Origin: CAVOGJ01 sp963700865 | GTDB taxonomy: Bacteria > Planctomycetota > Planctomycetia > Pirellulales > Pirellulaceae | DNA: 64,000 nt | Reading direction: 5' to 3' | Assembly (NCBI GenBank): GCA_963700865.1 | Contig: CAVOZC010000022.1 | Location: 496,001-560,000 of the forward strand | Shown: positions 46,705 through 57,184 of the stretch, piece by piece | Layout: each line of letters opens with the position of its first letter | Numbering within the stretch: the first letter of the stretch is position 1 | Position numbers and translations under genes: made by a program | Notes under the pieces: generated by a model | The model's input: the letters and a program-made list of their open reading frames with translations, nothing else | What the model was told of the DNA's origin: nothing | Database searches by the model: none

Positions 46705-48063
46705 ATGCCCACCGACTCCCATCCGACTCAGCGACTGGGCGTGTTCGCTTTGTCGGCCTGCCTTGCCTTCCTGGCAATTTTTCTGCCACGCCCCGCCGAC
46801 GGATCGAAACTGAGGCAAACCCCGATTGTGGAAGCCGTCCAGGCAGCCCGACCCTCGGTGGTAAATATCCATGGCCCCAAGACGGTGGACGGCCCCAATG
46901 ATCAGGGGGAATACGAGGGACCGCGACGAGTGAACGGGATGGGAACCGGGATCGTCATTGACGAACGGGGTTATATCCTGACGAACCATCATGTCATCGA
47001 GGGTGTCCGTCGAATCCAAGTGACGCTGCACGACGAACGCACGTTTACTGCCCGCCTGGTGGCCCGCGACGAGCAGACTGATTTGGCGATCATTCATATT
47101 CAGGTCGGTGAGCCGCTGCCATTGATCAAGATAGGTCAGTCGCAGGATTTAATGCCGGGCGAACCGGTGATTGCCGTGGGAAACGCCTATGGGTACCACC
47201 ACACCGTCACGCGGGGCATCATCAGTGCCTTGCAACGGACCGTGGAAGTCACCGACGCCCAAAAGTATTATGACCTGATACAGACCGATGCCAGTATCAA
47301 TCCGGGCAACTCGGGTGGTCCACTGTTGAACATCGATGGCGAGATGATCGGTATCAATGCCGCTGTCCGCGTGGGCGCCCAGGGAATCGGCTTTGCGATC
47401 CCGGTTGATAAGGCGATGGAGGTCGCCGCTCGGCTGATGAAAGTCGAGCAAACCACGGGAACGTGGCACGGCATCAGCGGCGAATCAGTCGTCCGTCGCG
47501 GATCGCGATCGGTTCAGGTGCAGGCGGTCCAAAGTGGTTCGCCAGCGGAAAAAGCCGGCGTTCGAGCCGGCGACCTGGTCTGCCAAATCGGAAGCACCCG
47601 CGTCGAGCGGGCGATTGATATTGAGCGAGCCCTCTTGGGTCGCGAGCCGGGCTCGAAGGTCGCCATGCGCATCGACCGGGACGCGTCAGCCACCGATCTC
47701 GAACTTCAATTGGCCTCGGCTCCCGGCCGCAAGTACCGCGACACCAACCGCCTGGATGCCGAGGCGTGGCGGGTCCTGGGTATTCAGGTAACGCCCCATG
47801 GTGTGACTGAGATTTCGTCGGCCGACACGAAGTACAATGGTGGCTTGCGGGTACTTGCCGTCCGCTCGGGGGGACCTGCCGCCTCGCACGATATTCGCGT
47901 CGGAGACATCCTCGTTGGGATTCACATCTGGGAAACGATCTCGATGGAGAACCTTGACTACATCTTGCATCGAGCCGAATTCGACGACCCCAGTGCGGTG
48001 GTTTTCCACACGGTGCGCGGGGATCAGTACCGCTCGTGCCAGGTTCCGATCGTCCGCCGCTGA
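46705..48063 (+). CDS. Exported HtrA/DegP-type serine protease with two PDZ domains
   Basis: A 452-residue periplasmic protease or quality-control chaperone. A signal peptide covers residues 1-33. The catalytic triad is complete: His in ILTNHHVIEG, Asp in DEQTDLAIIHI and Ser in INPGNSGGPLLN. PDZ domains follow at ~270-350 and ~380-450 (GVRAGDLVCQIG, HDIRVGDILVGI). ATG at 46705 opens the signal peptide. In contrast with the pseudo-HtrA at 3613-5622, all active-site residues are kept. Confidence 0.93.
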   Translation: MPTDSHPTQRLGVFALSACLAFLAIFLPRPADGSKLRQTPIVEAVQAARPSVVNIHGPKTVDGPNDQGEYEGPRRVNGMGTGIVIDERGYILTNHHVIEGVRRIQVTLHDERTFTARLVARDEQTDLAIIHIQVGEPLPLIKIGQSQDLMPGEPVIAVGNAYGYHHTVTRGIISALQRTVEVTDAQKYYDLIQTDASINPGNSGGPLLNIDGEMIGINAAVRVGAQGIGFAIPVDKAMEVAARLMKVEQTTGTWHGISGESVVRRGSRSVQVQAVQSGSPAEKAGVRAGDLVCQIGSTRVERAIDIERALLGREPGSKVAMRIDRDASATDLELQLASAPGRKYRDTNRLDAEAWRVLGIQVTPHGVTEISSADTKYNGGLRVLAVRSGGPAASHDIRVGDILVGIHIWETISMENLDYILHRAEFDDPSAVVFHTVRGDQYRSCQVPIVRR

Positions 48064-48215
48064 CCGCTGGCTGGAGATGCCCGGTGCGACGCAGGGAGGA
48101 AACGTCGCCTGTTTGCCGATTGCCGCTGACGCGTCGAGCGGCGGTTTGAATAGCGGTCCATCCAGACAACCCCGCCCGGATTGACGGCTGACGATTGTTC
48201 CCGGGGCCCCGCACC

Positions 48216-48601
48216 GTGACCTTCACCCTGGACATTGGCGGCGAAGGCAGGCACGCGGAAGCGTGGAACCTCAACCCGAGTCCCGAGAGAACGATCGGTC
48301 CCCAACGAGGCCAGCCGATTCCACGTCGCATCGCGGGCCGCGCGGATGCCATTCCTTTACCGGACGGTTGCGTTCATCGCATTATTGTGGAACGCACACC
48401 CCTCACCCGCGCCGCGCGATGGAGATTCGCCGCGTGGTCGCCCCGGGCGGGGAAATCGTCCTACGTCACGCGATTCCGCCCAACTTCGATCCGCACGCGC
48501 TAGCGCCGCGACTTCTTCCGGGTCACGTGTCTCAACGTCGCACCTCGCTGGGACGGCATGTCTTGCAAGAAACCTGTTTCCGTCTTGGCGATTCTTCGTG
48601 A
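48216..48601 (+). CDS. Small SAM-methyltransferase-like protein, frame broken by an indel
   Basis: About 128 residues. From GTG at 48216 (or TTG at 48195) the first frame reads VTFTLDIGGEGRHAEAWNLN, ADAIPLPDGCVHRIIVERTP. After about 48415 the next frame continues MEIRRVVAPGGEIVLRHAI, with RLLPG and LGRHVLQETCF. This order matches class I methyltransferases (GxGxG-like GGEG, acidic motif, then RVVAPGGEI), but the protein is short. Substrate unknown. Both parts are kept, so one indel is likely an error. Translation is coupled to no neighbour. Confidence 0.65.
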
Positions 48602-48962
48602 CGCCTTGTGATGAAGGCAATTGGTATTCCAGGCCGGCGATCGGTTTGACAGAATACCCGTCCGCCAGCAAGCACGCGGACCGCTGCCATGGGCTTCCCG
48701 ATCCGGCCTCTTAAAGGTGCCGGCCGAGCGCGGCGACAGACCAGGACGAGTGGGCCCGACCAATCGGCCACGAGAACAGGACCCCGTCGATCTCACTCCA
48801 CAGCGGGCTCGGGGACGAATGATGGCGAATCGATCGCAGCAGGCACTATCCGCGAGACAAGTGTGCGGCGACCCGCTGCGCGCCGAGGAAGCGGTCGATT
48901 CACCAGCAGCGAACATGGGGTCCAGCCACCTGTGGGACTCATCCCGCCAGCGATTTCAGTCG
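48602..48962. other. Stretch without a clear gene upstream of the acyltransferase
   Basis: About 360 bases. Open frames run through it, and the acyltransferase could start as far up as 48822 or 48915, but I see no conserved protein sequence here. Confidence 0.4.
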
Positions 48963-49972
48963 ATGGCGGCGTGGCTACGGGCCAAGTGCGGCCGACAGGC
49001 CTTGTTGGTTCGCGAATGGCTGATCTACATCGTCATCCGCGTATTGGTCTGCATGGTGCAATCCCTGCATCCCGATACGTGCGTCCGACTCTGCGAGTTC
49101 CTTGGATTTCTCTGCGGACGCGTGTTGCGAATTCGCCAACGTGTGGTGGAAGATAACCTCCGACATGCCTTTCCGGATCATACCGTAGAGCAACGGCGGG
49201 CCATTGAGCAGGGCATGTGGCGGCATCTTTTCTTGCTCGTGTGCGAGGTCTCGTGCTGCGCAACGCAAGATCCACGACTCGAATTGGCGGGACCACGTGA
49301 CCATACGCAACGGGCGTGGGCTGGTGAGTGCCCTTATTTCACCACGACCGCTGGTGATCGTAACGGCTCATCTGGGTAATTTCGAAATGGCCGGCTATAT
49401 CGCCGGCCTGCTCGGCTTTCCCACCTTCACAATTGCGCCGGCCTCTCGACAATCCGTTCCTGCATCGGTTCCTGCTGCGTTTTCGCGGAGCCACTGGGCA
49501 ATTCGTACTGCCCACCAAGGGGAGCGGCGACCAAGCTCAGCGAGTGATTGAGGGGGGGGAATGCCTCGCGTTGCTGGGGGATCATCATGGTGGCAAGAAG
49601 GGGTGCTGGGTCGAGTTTTTCCAACGGCCCGCGTCGTGCCACAAGGCGATTTCCGTTTTTTCCCTGGCCAATCGCGCACCGATCTGCGTGCTGTACATGC
49701 GGCGTACGGGCAAGTTTCTTCATTTCGAGATGGTCGCCCAAGAGATTTTCGACCCGGCGGTGGACGACACGTTGGCAACCATCCCGGAAATGACCGCCTG
49801 GTACAATCGGTTGATCGAAGCCGCCGTGCGGGAGTCCAAGGATCAGTATTGGTGGTTGCATCGACGATGGAGGGACCCACCCGTCAATCGAGCCCGCAAG
49901 GGGCGGGTTGATCAGCCCCACGAAACCCAGCCGTCCGCGAAACGACTTACCAACAAGCTCCCCAACTTGTAG
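48963..49972 (+). CDS. Lysophospholipid/lipid A lauroyl acyltransferase family protein, frame broken twice
   Basis: About 336 residues of the LpxL/HtrB family, which adds an acyl chain to lipid A or related glycolipids at the inner membrane. A membrane anchor is near residues 14-34. The catalytic HxxxxE is in TAHLGNFEMAG. Later motifs are QFVLPTKGSGDQAQRVI, GECLALLGDHHGGKKG and ESKDQYWWLHRRWR. Three frames carry it: the first to VCEVSCCA (~49258), the second with QRKIHDSNWRDHV up to ~49433, the third (RRPLDNPFLHRFLLRF) to the stop at 49972. The second break looks like loss of a GC pair. In-frame starts also exist at 48915 and 48822. Confidence 0.8.
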
Positions 49973-50144
49973 ATTATGGGTCCGATAAGCTCGCGTGGCG
50001 ATTGGCTGCCAACCCGGCCCGACAATCGTTGCGGCAACCGTCACGGTAACCGCCAGGCGAAAGGGTACTTCATCCGGTGGACTGCCCATCGGCCCGCTGG
50101 GCGAAAACAACCGACTGGCTCCGGCCGGCCAGAAGCCTTCGATC

Positions 50145-51131
50145 ATGCATTTTCGACCCTTCCGCAATTCCGATCCGCCACAACTGGCCGAGATATGGAA
50201 TGCCCAACCGGCCCAACGAGCACTGGCCTGCCCCGTCACGCCACAAGTGTTGGAGCATTATGTTTTTTCCAAACCCTACTTCGATCGAGACGGCCTGATC
50301 GTCGCGGAATCGGCCGGACATCTGTGTGGTTTCGTGCACGTCGGGTTCGGCCCGAATCATTCCCACCTTGATCTCGACTATGCGGCGGGCGCCGTCTGCA
50401 TGTTGATGGTTCGGGCCGAGGAATCGGCCACGGACCTGGCGGATTTGCTGCTCGAACAAGGGGAAGAGACACTCCGCCAGCGCGGCGCGCGGCTGATCTA
50501 TGGGGGAGGCATCGATCCGATCAATCCCTTTTATCTGGGATTGTACGGTGGCAGCGAAATGCCGGGCATTCTCGTTTCCGACGTGGGGAAATTGAGCCTT
50601 TTCCAACGTCACGGCTATGAAGAAATTGACCGCGTGATCGTCCTCCAGCGCGACCTGACGGACTTGCGTCTGCCCGTGGATCGTCGCCAGATACAACTGC
50701 GGCGAAAGTATCGAGTTGAACTGGACACGTCGCCACCCATGAACGATTGGTGGGCCACGTGCACGGGCCCCCCCAGTGAACCGACCCGTTTCGAGCTCTG
50801 CCCCGTCGACGGCGGGCCCGCTTGCGGTAACGTGAGTTTCTGGGTGATGGAACCCTTGTCGGCGACCTGGGGGAAACTATCCGTCGGCATGAACAATCTC
50901 CGCATCGTCGACTCACTCAAGCGACAGGGTCTGGCAACGCTCTTGAACGGCGAGTCGCTACGACAACTGCAACTGAACGGTGTCGCGCTCGTCGAGGTCC
51001 AAACCATGCAGCACAACGCCGCGGCGTTGGGTCTTTACCAAAAACTTGGTTTTGTCGAAGTCGACCAGGGGATCGTACTCCGCAAACAGGGCTCATCCTC
51101 CCACCGCCCCCAGGAGTCACCCCACGCATGA
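50145..51131 (+). CDS. Tandem GNAT acetyltransferase-like protein
   Basis: A 328-residue protein with two GNAT-like domains. The first half (MHFRPFRNSDPPQLAEIWNA, LYGGSEMPGILVSD, FFQRHGYEEIDR-type end with LFQRHGYEEI) has lost the usual acetyl-CoA R/QxxGxG/A loop; the second keeps a loop KRQGLATLLNGE and the end AALGLYQKLGFVEVD. Only the second may bind acetyl-CoA. Substrate unknown. ATG at 50145 starts the first domain; the longer open frame is not conserved. The TGA at 51129-51131 overlaps the ATG of pgsA (ATGA), so translation is coupled. Confidence 0.8.
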   Translation: MHFRPFRNSDPPQLAEIWNAQPAQRALACPVTPQVLEHYVFSKPYFDRDGLIVAESAGHLCGFVHVGFGPNHSHLDLDYAAGAVCMLMVRAEESATDLADLLLEQGEETLRQRGARLIYGGGIDPINPFYLGLYGGSEMPGILVSDVGKLSLFQRHGYEEIDRVIVLQRDLTDLRLPVDRRQIQLRRKYRVELDTSPPMNDWWATCTGPPSEPTRFELCPVDGGPACGNVSFWVMEPLSATWGKLSVGMNNLRIVDSLKRQGLATLLNGESLRQLQLNGVALVEVQTMQHNAAALGLYQKLGFVEVDQGIVLRKQGSSSHRPQESPHA

Positions 51132-51704
51132 GCAAGCCGGACGTTAGCAATTGGAATATTGCCAATCAAGTCACCGCCGCGCGGTTGTTCGTTACCCTCT
51201 TGCTGCTCGTCGCCTTGCAATGGCGTCGCTACGAATGGTCGTTGGTCCTGTTTCTGCTTGGAGCAACCACCGACTGGCTCGACGGATACCTGGCCCGGCG
51301 TTATGAACTCGTCACCCAACTGGGCCGCATCCTCGATCCTTTGGCGGACAAGCTCATCATTTGCGGCGCATATCTTTCTCTCCGCGCTGCCCGACTCGGG
51401 AATCCCCGCGTGGATGACCGTGGTCGTCGTCTGCCGAGAGTTGATCGTGACGGTCATCCGCAGCTTCCTGGAACAACAGGGCAAAGACTTTTCGGCAAAA
51501 ATGCCGGGAAAAGTGAAGATGGTGCTGCAGTGTGCCGCCGTGGTGGCGAGCCTGTGGATGCTCGCCGGTCAAGCGCGAGACTCGGTGCCGACCTGGCTGC
51601 CGCATACCGTGACGATCATCGCTTGGGCCATGGTACTGTCGACGCTCTACTCCGGGTTGCTCTACCTCTCTTCCGCGTTTCGCCTCGTTCGCGAGATCGA
51701 ATAA
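51128..51704 (+). CDS. pgsA: CDP-diacylglycerol-glycerol-3-phosphate 3-phosphatidyltransferase, frame broken by an indel
   Basis: Makes phosphatidylglycerol phosphate in the membrane. The CDP-alcohol phosphatidyltransferase motif is present with its Asp residues: TDWLDGYLARRYELVTQLGRILDPLADK (shown here in shortened form by the key elements DWLDGYLAR and GRILDPLADK). The first part is in the frame of the ATG at 51128; after about 51370 the next frame continues FLSALPDSGIPAWMTVVVVC, RELIVTVIRSFLE and runs to TAA at 51702. A lost TA in TATATC would explain it. Essential in most bacteria, so the break is probably technical. Coupled by ATGA overlap to the GNAT gene. Confidence 0.88.
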
Positions 51705-51710
51705 GTCGCC

Positions 51711-52767
51711 ATGCTGGAGCTTTCACGGAGTACGTTGGCGGTGGCTCTGCTCGCCCTGGTGCTCTGCGGGTCCGCCTGGGCCTGGGCGCGTTGGACCACG
51801 GCGCGACGAGAACAACGCGAGCTCATCAGCTACGCCATGCGCGGCCCGTGCCGTGGGGCATCCTCGACCTCGGCGTGGTGCTGCTGATCATGGTGTTCAC
51901 GCAATTGCTGGCGGCCTCGGCAGGACTTCGTCTCCTCGGATTTTCAGGGAAGGTCGGGGACGAGCCTTCCGTCGATGCGCAGGCCGGCCTCCTCGCACTC
52001 AATGCGGCCGCTTCGATCGCGATGTGGCTCCTGTCGCTGCTGTTCATTCGTCTGCGTTGCCAGGCGACCCGCGAGGACCTGGAGGATGGCCCTGGTGCTT
52101 CAAGCAAGATCTCTTGCACGGTGCGCAAGGCTTTTTCATGATCATCATTCCCGTCTACGCGATTCAATTTGTCCTGATGCAGTTTTTTACACCCGACCAT
52201 CCGCTTATCAAATTGTTGATGGAAAATGGTTCGCTTGCCTTTTTCCTGGCCAGTGGATTCATGGCCGTGATTGTGGCACCCGTGGTCGAGGAGTATCTGT
52301 TTCGAGTCATCCTGCAGGGTTGGCTGGAAAACCTGGCGGCCGCGCGACAGACAGGCATCTCCCACGAACAGCGGATGCGGCTGTGGCTGGGTCACCCACG
52401 CACACCAGGTATCGATACGGACGCCGCCCAGCAAGCGGCGGATTGGGCAGCCGCTCACCCGGCGGCGACCGTCGCCGCTCCGCACAATCCGTACGCCTCA
52501 CCGCTGCCGCCCGCCGCAACGCTCGCTCCACTGGCGGCGGCGCCTGCGATGAAACCCGCGGTGTGGCCCATCCTGGTCAGCGCTTTCCTCTTCGCCATGG
52601 CCCATTTCGGACACGCGGCGGACCCGATTCCTATCTTTGTACTCGCCCTGGGACTGGGCTGGATTTACCAACGCACGCACCGAGTGTGGCCCTGTATCCT
52701 CATGCACATGATGCTGAACGGGCTGAGCCTGATCCAACTGGCCCTCTACCTGAACGCCGCGCCTTGA
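51711..52767 (+). CDS. CPBP family intramembrane glutamic endopeptidase, frame broken twice
   Basis: A membrane protease (Rce1/CAAX-like fold) of about 350 residues. The first piece, from ATG at 51711 (MLELSRSTLAVALLAL), ends near 51842. A second frame gives PVPWGILDLGVVLLIMVFTQL to about 52081, and a third continues GWPWCFKQDLLHGAQGFF and holds the catalytic motifs: EEYLFR (the two Glu), SAFLFAMAHFGHA and the end MHMMLNGLSLIQ. Adding a C near 51842 and a G in the G run near 52081 restores one frame. An Ala/Pro-rich insert (~52430-52550) lies between the motifs. It follows pgsA by 6 bases, so same operon. Confidence 0.82.
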
Positions 52768-52791
52768 CACCGCTAACTGACACCGCTAACT
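52766..52791 (+). repeat. 13-bp tandem duplication after the CPBP gene
   Basis: GACACCGCTAACT occurs twice directly after the stop codon, followed by a third, degenerate copy (GACGCCGCGAATT). Confidence 0.7.
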
Positions 52792-52903
52792 GACGCCGCG
52801 AATTGAAGCCGCTTCTCACCCGCGGGCATGCCCGTTCACGGCACCGGAGCGCCCAGCCGATCCAAGTTTGGTAAGCTAAGCGTGCCTTTCCGACATCTTC
52901 GCT

Positions 52904-53926
52904 GTGGGAGGTACTGCATCGCCAATTCCCGTCCAGGAAACCGAACGCTCAGGAATCACGCCTTTCGTGGAACAAGCATTTCATTCGTGGTTACGCGCTC
53001 ATCTTCCCAGCGATCATCGATTGCTGGTCCCCGTCGGCGACGATGCCGCCGTACTCGATTGGGCTCGAGATTCGGCCTGTCTGGTTACGACCGACTTGCT
53101 GGCCGACGGTGTCCATTTTCGCAGCGAGGAACACGCGCCGGAAACGATCGGCCGCAAGGCGCTGGCGGTGAATTTGAGTGATGTGGCGGCCATGACCGGC
53201 CGGCCGATCGCCGCCTTCGTCACGCTGTTGCTGCCCGTCGACGCCGAGTCCAATCTGGCGGAACGTATCATGAACGGCATGCTGCCACTGGCCGCCAGAT
53301 TTAACACGCTGATCGCCGGCGGGGACACCAACGTCTGGCCCGGCCGTCTGGCCGTCAGCGTGACACTGCTCGGTGTCGCCGGACACAAAGGCCCGCTCCA
53401 AAGAAGTACCGCGGTCCCCACCGATGTGGTTTTCGTGACGGGAAGACTGGGGGGCAGCCTGGCGGGACATCATCTTGATTTCGAACCGCGCGTGGAATTG
53501 GCGAGCTACTTACGTGAACACTATGAGCTTCACGCGGGCCTGGATCTGTCGGACGGCTTGGCGATCGACGCGTCACGCCTGGCGGCATTGAGCGGTTGCG
53601 GCATCGAGCTGTACCCGCACCTCTTTCCGATCAGCGAGGCAGCGGCAGCCATGGCGGCGGCCGATCCCTCTCGATCGACGGTCGAACGGGCATTGGGTGA
53701 CGGGGAGGATTTTGAGCTGCTGTTGACCGTGGCCGAAGACGACGCGGACCGCTTCGAAGCCGAATATGCGGGCCACGTCCCGGTGACGCGGATCGGAACC
53801 TGTATCGACCGTCCCGGCGTGTGGCTGGTCGATGAAACGGGGCGGCGGTCCCCCTGCCCTGCCGTGGGATATGTGCACGGACAAACCTCGCCCGGCCCAA
53901 CTGCGAACGAAAGGCTCGGTCGATGA
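52904..53926 (+). CDS. thiL: Thiamine-monophosphate kinase
   Basis: Phosphorylates thiamine phosphate to thiamine diphosphate. The 340-residue protein has VGDDAAVLDW, TTDLLADGVHF, KALAVNLSDVAAM, HAGLDLSDGLAIDASRL and LGDGEDFELLLTV, all family motifs. No ATG is placed well; GTG at 52904 is the most likely start and lies close to the conserved region (GITPFVEQAFHSWL). The TGA overlaps the ATG of tsaE. Intact. Confidence 0.93.
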   Translation: MGGTASPIPVQETERSGITPFVEQAFHSWLRAHLPSDHRLLVPVGDDAAVLDWARDSACLVTTDLLADGVHFRSEEHAPETIGRKALAVNLSDVAAMTGRPIAAFVTLLLPVDAESNLAERIMNGMLPLAARFNTLIAGGDTNVWPGRLAVSVTLLGVAGHKGPLQRSTAVPTDVVFVTGRLGGSLAGHHLDFEPRVELASYLREHYELHAGLDLSDGLAIDASRLAALSGCGIELYPHLFPISEAAAAMAAADPSRSTVERALGDGEDFELLLTVAEDDADRFEAEYAGHVPVTRIGTCIDRPGVWLVDETGRRSPCPAVGYVHGQTSPGPTANERLGR

Positions 53927-54419
53927 AGCCGTCGACACCGCCATGGGAGATCGTCGCGACGGATGAAGCCACCACCGAACGGCTGGCCACGTTGTGCGCG
54001 AGCATGTACCACCGGGGACCACCATCGGCCTCAGTGGTCCATTGGGTGCCGGCAAAACACGTTGGGTGCAGGCCTTCGCCCTGGCCTGGGGCGTCCCCGC
54101 CGGTATCGTCGTCAGCCCCACCTTTGTCCTCTGCCAGGAGTATGCCGCCGAGCGCGGTACGATCTATCATCTGGACGTCTATCGACTGACCAATACGGCG
54201 GAGTTCCTGGACCTTGGCGTCGACGACCTGTTCGCTGCCACAGGCATTGTGTGCATTGAATGGGCCGACCGCGTGACCGACTGCTTGCCGGCTGACCGGA
54301 TGGATGTTCGCATCGAGCTGGTCGACTCGGCGACTCGACGGATCACCATCAGCGTGGGCAGCGCCGAACTGGTTCCCGTGCTCTCCGCCGTCCGGCGAGC
54401 CTGGTCGCAGGCCGACTAG
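53923..54419 (+). CDS. tsaE: tRNA threonylcarbamoyladenosine biosynthesis protein TsaE, frame broken by an indel
   Basis: The ATPase of the t6A37 tRNA-modification complex. The ATG at 53923 overlaps the thiL stop. The start (MKPSTPPWEIVATDEATTERLATL) runs out of frame near 53995; the next frame gives REHVPPGTT, the P-loop GPLGAGKTR, SPTFVLCQEY, YHLDVYRL and CIEWADRV to the stop at 54419. One missing T at the TTGTTG-like site would restore LATLLREHV. Essential in most bacteria, so a technical cause is likely. A 183-base gap without a gene follows. Confidence 0.88.
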
Positions 54420-54602
54420 TGCTGCGTCAAGTGTCAGACTTAGGGTTGGTCAAGACCGTGGCGATGGCTTCCAGCCGCAGTCGACTGTGGCAACATGCCC
54501 CGGCCACGCTGAGCGAACCCCAAAATCGAACCTTGAGGAGGAAGGAGCCTTGGCACGGGCCAGCAGAACTCGCTGAGCCGACCGCGAACGTGCCGCGGGG
54601 CA

Positions 54603-55690
54603 TCAGGGACGCGATGATTTGCGGGCCTTCAGCAGCGGGTCTTTGGCCAGCGGCAGCCGGAGGGTCTTCCCCGTCTCGGCCGCCTTGTAGATGCCCAGGA
54701 TAATCTCCACCGAACGGCGGCCCTCGTGACCGTCGACCGCCGGAGACACACCCCGCTGGATGGCTTGCACGACGTTCTTGAACAACTGCGCGTGCCCGTG
54801 ATGCCCGATGGCGCTGGGATCGGCAGCACCACCCCCGGTTTTTGTTTTGCCCCGCATGCGTTCCAGCAGTGCCCGATCGGCATTTGTCTGCCGGACGAAA
54901 TCCCACGTCTTGATGTCCTCTTCCTCCAGCATGGCCGACCCGTGCGACCCATGGATCTCGATCTTTTTGAGGGCACCGGGGTACGCTGCCGTGGTCGCCT
55001 CGACCACGCCCAGCGCCCCGTTGGCAAAACGCAGGGTGGCCACCGCGACGTCCTCGACCTCGATCCGCTCATGGGCCAGCGTGGCCGTATGGGCGGTGAT
55101 TTCCACGACCGGCCCCATGAACCACGTTAACAGATCCACGGTATGAATGGCCTGGTTCATCAGTGCGCCGCCACCGTCAAGTTTCCAGGTACCCCGCCAG
55201 GCCCCGCTATCGTAGTACTCTTGACTGCGATACCACTTCACGTAGGCATCGCCCATCGTAAGTCGTCCGAAGCGGCCCTTGTCGATCGCCTTTTTGATCA
55301 GTTGCGAAGACTCGTGAAAACGGGAGGGAAAGATGGTGGCCAACACCACTTTGGCTCGCTGACAGGCCTCGATCATTTTGTCGCAACGCTGGAGCGTGAT
55401 TTCGAGTGGTTTTTCCACGATCACGTGCTTGCCGGCTTGGGCCGCCGCCAACGCCGGTTCGAGGTGCGCCCCGCTGGGAGTGCAGATCGTGACCACGTCA
55501 ACCCGCGGGTCGTCGAGCAGTGCGGTCAGATCGTGATAAGCGGTGCAGCCCGTCACCGCCGCCAGTCGATCCGCCGAAGCAGGTGACTTGTCGTAGCAGG
55601 CGACCAGCGTCCCCCCCGAATATCCGCAATGGCCTTGGCGTGAAAATTCGCAATCATGCCGCAACCGATAATACCAAAGCCAATCGCCAT
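54603..55690 (-). CDS. Gfo/Idh/MocA family oxidoreductase, frame broken in a G run
   Basis: A ~361-residue NAD(P)-dependent oxidoreductase. The true start is ATG at 55690 (MAIGFGIIGCGMIANFHAKA), carrying the Rossmann GxGxxA motif, and the frame breaks at a run of seven G (bases 55611-55617 on the plus strand). One more G joins it to GTLVACYDKSPASADRL and the rest: VTICTPSGAHLEPA, the catalytic-domain motif GKHVIVEKPLE, and GGGALMNQAIHTVDLL. This is a clear homopolymer case. Substrate unknown. Convergent with tsaE. Confidence 0.88.
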
Positions 55691-55801
55691 CGTTCAGATC
55701 CCCTGTCGTTGCTGATACATGCTCTCGTTTCGTCAGGTCCCAGGGAGCCATTTAGTTGGCGGCGGCGAGTGGCAGCCGACGGCTCCGCTCCAGTGTGGCT
55801 G

Positions 55802-57184
55802 TCACAGAATGAACCGGGACAGATCTTCATCTTCCACGATTGCCGCCAGCCGCTGATCGACGTAGGCCGCATTGACGACGACCGTGCCCATCTTCATTTG
55901 TGGAGCCTCGAAGCTGAGTTCTTCCAGCAGCTTTTCCAGAATCGTATGCAAACGACGGGCACCAATATTTTGCGCCGATTGGTTGACTCGATAAGCATAA
56001 TCGGCGAGGGCGTCGATGGCGTCCGGTGTGAATTCGAGTGACACGCCTTCTGTCAGTAGTAATTCCGCGTATTGGCGGGTCAAGGAATTCGCGGGTTCTG
56101 TCAGGATTCGGACAAAGTCGGCTTTGGTCAGGTCCCCCAGCTCGACGCGAATTGGGAAGCGGCCTTGCAGTTCCGGCATCAAGTCGCTGGGATTGCTATT
56201 GTGGAACGCGCCCGCCGCAATGAACAAAACGTGACTGGTGCTGACGTAACCATACTTCGTCTGCACGGTCGTGCCCTCGACAATCGGCAACAAATCCCGC
56301 TGGACGCCCTGGCGGGACACATCGGCGGTCTTCGATTCACTCGCCACCACCTTGTCGATCTCGTCGAGAAAAATGATTCCCAAATTTTCCGCCAGTTTGA
56401 TGGCATCGGCCTGGATCTTTTCGGAATCCAGCAGCGCATCGCATTGATTCTCGAAGAGGACGCGACGCGCGTCCTTGACGGCCAGCTCCCGTTGGACCGT
56501 CGATTTAGGCATCAGTTTTTCGAACATCGCCGAAAGGTCCAGATCCATGTGGTCCATGCCGGCGCCGCCCATCATCATCGGAATTGGGGTTTTCTGCTCG
56601 GTGCGAACTTCGACGCGGCGTTCATCCAGCTCACCACTCCGCAACATGGATCGCATCTTGTCTCGTGTCCGTTGATAATGCTCGGCCGAATTCACTTCAC
56701 TGACACCGACATCGAGCGAGATCGGCGGCGGACATAAAAGGTCGAGCAACTGCTCTTCCACGCGTTCATTGGCCGATGATTCGATGATGCCGATCTGCTG
56801 CTCACGCACCAGCTTGATCGCATGCTCCACAAGTTCGCGGACCATGCTTTCAACATCGCGGCCGTAATAACCGACTTCCGTATACTTGGTCGCTTCCACC
56901 TTGATGAACGGTGCCCCGGTCAGTCGCGCCAGACGGCGAGCGATCTCTGTCTTACCCACTCCGGTCGGTCCCATCATCAAAATGTTTTTGGGAGCGACCT
57001 CGCGTTTCAATTCGTCGGGCAGCTGCTGCCTCCGCCAGCGGTTACGGATGGCGATGGCCACCGACCGTTTCGCGTCGGACTGACCCACGATGTACTCGTC
57101 CAGTTGCTCGACAATCTGCTGGGGCGTTAAGCCACAGGAAACATTGCCGGAGGCGTCCGTTTCGGATCGACTCAACTCATGCAT
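55802..57184 (-). CDS. hslU: HslU, ATPase subunit of the HslUV protease
   Basis: Unfolds proteins and feeds them to HslV. The 460-residue protein has the Walker A GPTGVGKTE, the pore loop region GYYGRDVES, the I-domain insert (~150-240), Walker B in IIFLDEIDK and the C-terminal LSRFIL tail that docks into HslV. The HslV stop overlaps the hslU start by 13 bases, so translation is coupled. Intact and of normal length. Confidence 0.96.
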   Translation of the reverse strand: MHELSRSETDASGNVSCGLTPQQIVEQLDEYIVGQSDAKRSVAIAIRNRWRRQQLPDELKREVAPKNILMMGPTGVGKTEIARRLARLTGAPFIKVEATKYTEVGYYGRDVESMVRELVEHAIKLVREQQIGIIESSANERVEEQLLDLLCPPPISLDVGVSEVNSAEHYQRTRDKMRSMLRSGELDERRVEVRTEQKTPIPMMMGGAGMDHMDLDLSAMFEKLMPKSTVQRELAVKDARRVLFENQCDALLDSEKIQADAIKLAENLGIIFLDEIDKVVASESKTADVSRQGVQRDLLPIVEGTTVQTKYGYVSTSHVLFIAAGAFHNSNPSDLMPELQGRFPIRVELGDLTKADFVRILTEPANSLTRQYAELLLTEGVSLEFTPDAIDALADYAYRVNQSAQNIGARRLHTILEKLLEELSFEAPQMKMGTVVVNAAYVDQRLAAIVEDEDLSRFIL

